The translations under genes were made by a program, and so were the position numbers. A DNA stretch of 64,000 nt, from contig PDHQ01000061.1 in the NCBI GenBank assembly GCA_003339415.1, positions 1-64,000 of the forward strand. The letters run 5' to 3'. The notes under the pieces were generated by a model. The model saw only the letters and a program-made list of their open reading frames with translations. It was not told where the DNA came from and made no database searches. Shown one piece after another: positions 56,516 to 64,000 of this stretch; position 1 is the stretch's first letter; every line of letters begins with the position of its first letter. Source of the stretch: Ophiocordyceps camponoti-saundersi (nom. inval.) (lineage: Eukaryota > Ascomycota > Sordariomycetes > Hypocreales > Ophiocordycipitaceae).

Positions 56516-59500
56516 TTATTCTAAGCTTAAATTCGCTAGTAAGCGATTAAGAAACCCGTACCTTATTTTTATATCCCTATATAAGACGGAAAAGAACTTA
56601 TATATAACTAAGACTTAAACTATAACTAGCTTTAAGATATATATTAGGAGCTCCTAATTAGACTTTTAAGCGATTAAAAAGACTTACCTTAAAGACGCTT
56701 AATTTTATAATAGAATAAGGTATTAGCGAAAACTAAACTACGATAATAGCTACCTTTTCTTAAAATATTACTAATATAACTATATTATAAAAATAGCGTA
56801 TAAAGATAGCGTAATTATAAGCGTAAATTATAAAACTTTAAAATTAGTTAACTTAGAAAAACTAAGATTTAAATATAAAAAGGACTTATTAGGAGTTATT
56901 AACTATATTTAATATAAATAAAAAAACGTTTATCTTAACTAGAAAGGCCGCTTAGGATACTTTTACGCTAATAGCCCCGGTAAAATAGCCGAACCCCTCC
57001 TATTTTAATTTTACGAAAGTTCGCTATAAGAAAATAAGTAAGTTTTTAAGTAAAAAGGAAGATTTTAGTACTTTCCTTATAAACTTAAAAGATAAGATAA
57101 AGTCTAATAAGATAACTTTTTAAAATAAGTAAGACTAGATAAGTATATTATTCCGCGTATTAGAAAGGAAGGCCCGTAAACTTTTAAAAACTTAATATAA
57201 CTTAGAGGAACGCCCTTTTTTTAAATTAGCTAAAATAGTTTAATATTTAGAGTTTACTTATAGAAATCCTAACGAATTTACTAAAGCTATAAACTAACTT
57301 CGTAAACTAAACTTTTTATTAATAAGTAAGTAGGAAATTTAGGAGTTTCTTATAAAATTTAATTATTTTATAATTAAAACTTAAGTTTCCTTAGCTTAGA
57401 TTAAGTATATACTTTAAGATTATTTACTTACTAATCTTAACCTAAGCTTTCTTATAAAAGCTAAAGATTTATATACGATATATAAAAAATTCTATAAGTA
57501 TATAAAAAACGTTATATTTTACTAAAAAAAGGAGTTAACCTATTAGGAGTTTTCCCGTAAAAGCTAAGTAAGTAAAAAGGTTACCTTAGAAAAGTAAAAA
57601 AAAATTATAATTATAATTATAACCTTTTACTAAAAAAGCTAGGCCCTTAGTAAAAGCGAGAAGAAAGTTTATTAAGAAAATAGCACTTATTTTATTTATA
57701 GGAAAAAAGGCTATATAGCTAAGGATTACCCTAACTAATAAAAAATAGGGAGAGTTTATAAAGATTAGACGCCTTTACTTAACTCTATTTAGTTAAATAA
57801 CTCTAATTCGGGAAAAGAGTAAGATTATTATAAGGCTTCTTAATAATCTTAAAAATATCGCGCGTAAAATAAAAAGTAAAAAAGTCGTTTACTATTAATA
57901 GTTAAGTTTAAATTAATAATATAGCTTTTCGTACTTTTACCTTATATAATACTAAAGTAAACGCCCGTCTTTTAATTAGTTATTATTTCGCGAAGTAAGT
58001 AGTAAAGCGCCTAAGCGCTAAGCTTATCCCTATCTATCCTATCCCTTTTATTAATTTCTAAAGCTATTAAGCTAGCTTAGTTTATAAATACTTAATTATT
58101 ACTTTAATAATTAATAGATAGTATTTTCTATAGGAAATTTACTAAGTAACTAACTATACTTAAGATTTCTTAATCGGCCTATTTTAGATAGCGGAGAAAA
58201 GGTTATTACTTAACTACGTAGCTTAGAAACTAATTTAATTAGATAACTTACCCGCCTTTACTAAATACTTACCTTTAATCCTATTACCTAAAAAGCCTTT
58301 TTTTAACGAAAATCTAAACTTAGCTATCTAAGTAAATACTAAGCGCTAAAACCGCCTTTTTTATTAGGATAAGCGTAAGTATCGGATCCTTTAACGCTTA
58401 TAAAAAAAAAGGACTTTATATAGCTTATAAAAGAAAAAAAGCTAGCTTAAACCTTAACTAAAGATAATTAAGATACTAATAATACTAATAAAAATACTCT
58501 AAAAAAGTAACTTATCCGCTAAGTTTAATAAGACTCTTATTATATATAATAAGAAAAAATAACCTTATTAATATTTTAAATACTTATAAAATTAGAAGAT
58601 AATAATAATAACCTAATTACGATTATAAAGCTAAGCTTAGCTAGCTATATATATATAAGATAGGAAATCTTATTCCCTTAAGGTAAAGAACTTAAGTATA
58701 TTACTTATATACGTAATATAATTCCTTTAGCTTTTACGTATTTTAAAAGATTTTTTAGTAAAAAGGAAGCTTATATTTTAGCTTATCCTTAGCTTAGCTA
58801 TAATATAACTTTAAAACTTAAAAAGCCCCTAAACCTAATAAGACCCCTTTCTTATAAAACGCCGGTAAAATACCTACCCTTAGAAAAGGAGACCGTTAAC
58901 TACTTACTTAAGATTAGTTTTATTAAACTAAATACTAGCCCTTACGCCGCCTTTATTCTCTTCGCCCTAAAGCTATACTTAATAGCTTAACGCTTCTATA
59001 TTAATTACCGATAAATAAATAACTACTTAAAAAATTAAATCTTACCCGCTCCTTTCTTAAAAAGTATTATATTTAGCTACTAAAAGGCGAAATAGTTTTT
59101 AAAAATCGATATTATTTAAGTATTTTACCGTCTCCGTTTTAACCCTAACTCTAAATACCTTATAGCTTTCTATATAAAGTTTAGTATATTCTATTAGCTT
59201 ATTTTTTTATTTAGCTTTAAGGTAAAATTTATATAATTTTAGAATTTTATTAACGCTTAACTTTATAATCTCCTTAACCGCTACGTAAATATATACGCTA
59301 ATAATATATTAATTTACTCGAATAGCGAAAAAGAGAAATATTAAAAGGAGTACTAAAAAATAATCTAGCGCTTATATTAAGCGAACTTATAAGGGGATAT
59401 CCGGAAATTAAAGTTTAATATTATTAAAATCGACTACCTTAGTATAATATTATATATAAGCTAAAAAATAAGCGTAAACTCTTATAAGGTATAAGCGATT

Positions 59501-61805
59501 TAAGATTAGAAATTCGAAAATTTCTAGGATTATAAAGCTATCTATTTATTTATAAGATTATATAATTTTATCTAAATCTTCTATTACTATATTAATATTA
59601 CCGCAGAACTCCTAAATTATCTCCTAAAAAAGGATATTATTTTTAAGCTTAGACCGGAATAGAAAGAGGCTTTTAATAAGATAAAGGAACTAGCTATATA
59701 AGCCCCGGTATTTGCTTTCTTTTATCCTAAACTCCTAACCTAGCTTAAAACTAATATTTTTTAAAATACTATTATTAGTATATTTTAATAATAATAAGAT
59801 AACTAAATATAGAAGCTAATAAGCTTTTTCTTAAAAATAATAAACTTAGCTAAATATATATACCTAATCTAAAACTATAAATTTCTTATTATTATATAAA
59901 GCTTTAAGTATTTTTATTTAAAATTACTTAGTTAGAAGTTTAATATAATTACGGATTATAAGGCTTTAATTTACTTTACGATAAAAAGGCTACTTTTTAT
60001 CCGCTAAGTTTAATAGTTTAATTTTTTTACTTAGTTCGATATCTATTTCCTATATTAACTTAGCTAGTTAAATATAGCTACTAATACCCTCTCGCGTAAA
60101 ATAGCTAAGCTTCTAACTATAAAAGCTTATAAAAAAAAGGAAAGAACGCTTATAATAATTCCTCTAGAAAGCCTTAGATTTAAAATCCTAACTTTAACCT
60201 CTATAATTACCTTAGTCCGCCTCGGAGAAAACTCTACCCTATTAGGAGTAAAGTTAGTATAATTAATTTAGGAGAAGAACGTAAGCTAGGATCTTAAATT
60301 CTACGGTAACCTTTTAGTTATTCCTAAATAAGATAGTTAGAAGTAGCTTTTCCTTTATATTACCTTAATTTAAAATATATATAAGCTAGCTATCTTTATT
60401 TATAATAGCTAGAATAAGATTACTTAAATACTCCGGTAAGACTATTACTAGCCCGGAATAAAGTAAAATATCTATTAATATATCCGTAACTATTATAAGT
60501 ATTAAAAAAATAAAACTTTAAGGGATAAGACTTTAAGCTTATTATACCTTTTACTTATTTTAACTTTTATATAAGAGTATATAGCTTATAATAAGAAAGC
60601 TATATTAGTAAACCGCTTTAAGTATAATTATATCTAAACTTTTATCTATAAGCTAAGCTAGATTATTACTATATTACTAAGTAAGAAAAATAATATAATA
60701 AAGGTACTTACTAAACGCTATTTCCGATATTTTTATTATCTTTTTAGTATACTAGATATATAAATTACCGATAACGCTAGCCCGTTTATCTTAGGATTTC
60801 TCGGTAAAATTAATTAGTTAACTAATATTAAGTATCGCTATAATAATACTCTATACTTATAAATATAAGGAAGCGTAGAGGTAACTAACTAATATTTAAA
60901 TTAAAAGCTATAGTTTTATATAAATAAATATTAGAATAATTAGAGTGCCTTTCTTCTCGCACTAAATTTCGCGTATAACTCCTCGTAGCACGCTTCGATC
61001 GGTATAGTACTACTTATAGTCGCCCTTAGTAAGGATATACGAAACCCCCTTTTAGTAGCTAATCCCCTAAATCCCTTAACTACCTTAAGCTTAATTATTA
61101 TAGCCCGTATATTTATCGCCCGCGCGTAGGAAATATAATAGTAAGCTTAAAATACTATTAAGAAAGCTCGCTATAAGTAAGAAATATAGGTAAATAAGAA
61201 GCGTCGCTTAGTAGATTTTATAGTTAGCGATAAGGTATTCCTTAGCTATAAGGGCTTCTTTATAACTATACTTATAATACGCTTAGATATATAATAGTTA
61301 GGACCTTTTACGGTTATCGAGGAACGAGGCTATAGCTATATCCTTAACTTATTAGATAGCTACCGGATAACGAACTTATTTTATACTAACCGCCTTCGGA
61401 AAGCCGCTATAAATTTACTATTAGGGTAAAAGATATCTCCTACTAAGCTAGAAAATATTAACGGTATATTAAAATAAAAAGTTAAGTAGATTCTTTAATC
61501 TTAAGTTACCGGACGGTATTATTAGTTAGAATATTAAGTTCGCTAATATAGTTATAATCTAAATAAGATATAATACCTAGCTAAGAATTTCTATTATACG
61601 CTTATAGCCTTTAAGGAATTCTATAACTATTTTTTAAATACCGCTAGTCCGCTTATTAATTTCTAGTACTAAGTTAAAGCCGCCGCCGTAGATTATAAAT
61701 ATTAGAATAATAATTAAGATAATATAGCTATTTCCTTAGATACTTAGCTACGTAGTCGCTATTACTAGTCTTAATAGGTATATTAAGACCTTCGTTAAGG
61801 GGTAA

Positions 61806-62130
61806 TATTACGCGCTAGTAATTATAAGGATTTCCTTTAGATATTTTACGGTAATTTTTAAGGATTTCTAACTATAGTTACGTAACCTTAGAAACCTTAT
61901 CGTAAAATCCTTAGGAAGACCTTAGGGGGAAATTACCTGAAAATAAAGTCGACCTTTTACTAAGATTTCCCCTTACCCTCTCCTATCTCTACTAGCACGT
62001 GCCTTTATATATTTTACTAAGATTTTACTTATAGGAGTTTTCCTCTTTTTTTTTCCCTTCTCTTTAGCTTAGAACCTTTATTTATAGTGCTAATATTATT
62101 ATTTAGTTAACGTATTTTATAGCCGTAATA
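61806..62130 (+). repeat. Right LTR of the plus-strand element
   Basis: 325 bp, preceded by a purine-rich tract. It ends CGTAATA and is followed by the GTTCT duplication. Confidence 0.88.
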
Positions 62131-64000
62131 GTTCTTAGCTAGATACTATATCTTATTAAGGTTATAGCTACGCTACTAAACCTAATACTCTAACTAGCAG
62201 CGTTATCTAGTAATATAAGATATAAAGATCTTATTAACTTCCTACTTTAGTATATTATTAATATTTTTAAGCTTAGCTAGGGGCCTATCCTATCCGGGTA
62301 AGAGATCTATAGTAGCTTTCCGAAGATAATTAGCGTAGAATAAGTTCGTTATCTAGTAACTACTAAGAAGGTTAAGGATATAGCTATAGCCCTATTCCTC
62401 GATAATTATAAAAAGTCTAGACTATTACGTATTAAAGCGCGTAGTTAGTATAATAGTTATAAAATCCTTACAGCTAAGGAATACTTAGTTACTAACCGAG
62501 AAATTTACCGGGTAGCGTTTCTTATTAGCTTAGGCTTTTTACTAGCCTTACGCCTTTATAGCCGTAGCTTAAGCTTATTATTATACTCTTTACGCTTAGG
62601 CGATAAGTTTGCGGGTAATAGCGACGGGGCCTAAGGCCCTTAAAATAATTAAAAGGCTAAGAAGCGAAAAGGGGTTACGTATATCTTTACTAAAAATAAT
62701 TATAAGCGGTGCTATATTAATTAATATATACTATAACGAGTTATATACGAAGTCTAAAGCGGGAAGAAACGCGCTCTAATTATCTTATCGCTTACTTACG
62801 TAGAACTAAAGCCTCTAGTTTAAGTATTAGTTAGTTACTTCTACGCTACCTTATATTTAAGAGTAAAAGGCGCTACCGCGATAGTGCTTAATATTAGTTA
62901 GCTAGTTAATTTCTTAAAAAAATCCTAAGATAAATAAGCTAGCATTATTAGTAATCTATATATCTAATATACCTAGGAAATAATAAAGGTATCGGAAATA
63001 GTATCCTATAAGCACCTTAATTATATTATTCTTCTTACTAAGTAATATAGCGATAATTTTACTTAATTTATAGATAAAAGTTTAAATATAGTTATACCTA
63101 AAGTAGTCCTTTAATATAACTTTTCTATTATAAGTAATATACTTCTAAACGGAAGTTAGAATAAGTAAGGGGTATAGTAAACTTAAGGTCTTATCTTATA
63201 GCGTTTTATTCCTCTAATACTTATAATAATTATAGATAAATTAGCGGATATCTTACTTTATCCTAAGCTAATAATAACTTTATCGAAATATCTAAGTAAT
63301 CTTATTTTATCCCTTATAGGCGAAGATAGCTAGCTTATATATATTCCGAATTAAGGCGGTGCGGAGAAAGAAACGCTACTAGCTATTTTACTCGGGGACG
63401 ATAAGGAGATTACTATAAAATCTAAAGTTTTAGTTCGCGTTCTCCTCTTAAATTAGTTATATTAACTCTGCCCCTAATAAGATAGAGTTTTTTACTAAGC
63501 GGACTAAGGTAATTATAAGAAATAAGGTCGGGGATTTAAACCTAAGGCTATCTAGAGAAATTATAGCTAAAATCTTTTCCTTTTTCTTATAGGCTTTTAC
63601 TATTAGGAGCTTAGCTATTTTCCGTAAGAGTATATCCGTAGCTATATTTAGCTAGCTAAGCTAGTATAGAAAATAAATATTAAACTAAATAAGGAAATTA
63701 GACTATTAAACTTAATAAATAGAGAGTAGCCTTTTTATCGTAAAATAAATTAAAGCTTTATAATTTATAATTATATTAAATTTCTAACTAAGTAACTTTA
63801 AATAGAAGTTTTTAAAGCTTTATATAATAGCGAGGAGTTCGCGGTCTTAGATCGGGTAAGCACGCTTAGCGGGGTTTATTATTTTTAAGAAAAAGCTTAT
63901 AAGCTTTTATATCTAATTATTTTATTATTATTAAAGTATACTAGCGGTAATATTTCGGGAGGCGTTAGTCTTAAGGTAAGTTAGGAGTTTTAGGTAAAAA
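62131..64000 (-). mobile_element. Antisense Ty3/gypsy-type element, internal part continuing past the window
   Basis: After the target duplication, the minus strand resumes the element broken at 56185. Its reverse complement is collinear with the plus-strand copy: about 62280-62420 matches 61270-61440, 63430-63520 matches 60200-60280, and 63900-64000 matches 59720-59820. The 5-prime part and the other LTR must lie beyond 64000. No open frame survives. Confidence 0.82.

Larger units (their letters stand above)
56191..62130 (+). mobile_element. Full-length RIP-degraded Ty3/gypsy-type LTR retrotransposon
   Basis: A 5940-bp element with two 325-bp LTRs (56191-56515 and 61806-62130) and a 5-bp target duplication. 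The coding parts are dead but readable on the plus strand. A gag zinc knuckle with exact C-x2-C-x4-H-x4-C spacing lies at 57688-57729, where all four ligand codons are now Tyr (TAT or TAC). The reverse transcriptase relic spans about 58900-59340. There RYVNIYANNILIYS stands for the YADD box, with both Asp codons changed to Asn (59294-59305). RNase H should lie near 59.7-60.0 kb and integrase near 60.5-61.3 kb. A polypurine tract (GTTAAGGGGTAA) precedes the right LTR. The domain order beyond RT is inferred from position. Confidence 0.9.

Overview
The window looks like nuclear DNA of a filamentous ascomycete, most likely a sordariomycete and possibly in the Hypocreales. Every conserved gene has short GT-AG introns (about 45-100 nt) with fungal CTGAC-type branch points. 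The gene set is fungal: STE6-like ABC exporter, IKS1 kinase, purine nucleoside permease, DUF1769 protein. The flanking DNA carries extreme repeat-induced point mutation (RIP): CA and TG dinucleotides are almost absent and TA is in large excess. The genus assignment is inference; no rRNA or barcode gene is present.

The layout is two gene islands between three RIP-degraded blocks. Block 1 (1-8680) is AT-rich, gene-free and holds tandem repeats. Island 1 (about 8.7-16.6 kb) has a 14-exon ABCC transporter and pyruvate kinase. Block 2 (about 16.6-22.7 kb) is a minus-strand Tad1-like LINE, recognisable from reverse transcriptase relics, a (CA)n 3-prime tail and a 25-bp imperfect direct repeat at both edges. 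Island 2 (about 22.8-54.0 kb) has eleven genes: IKS1-like kinase, purine nucleoside permease, P-type calcium ATPase, full-length ABCB/STE6-like transporter, PBDC1/Ypl225w-like protein, DHA1-type MFS transporter, a small single-pass membrane protein, a DUF1769 protein, an FBXO31-like F-box protein, sulfite oxidase and proteasome subunit Rpn2. Block 3 (about 54.0-64.0 kb) contains a complete Ty3/gypsy-type LTR element with 325-bp LTRs and a 5-bp target duplication, inserted into an older antisense copy of the same family.

The genes are mostly housekeeping and membrane transport. Five of the thirteen encode transporters (ABCC, ABCB, MFS, calcium ATPase, nucleoside permease), but there is no biosynthetic core enzyme, so I see no metabolite cluster. 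Gene models were built by hand: intron boundaries were chosen from splice motifs, frame continuity and family resemblance, and all spliced lengths are multiples of three.

The most notable features outside genes are the nested retroelements with readable RIP damage, the LINE with its flanking duplication, a 12-mer (TACGGATACATA) present four times in intergenic DNA, many CCTA/TAGG palindromes beside genes, a 227-bp MITE-like inverted repeat, and a probable GC-AG intron. I found no defence system, CRISPR array or clearly new gene system.
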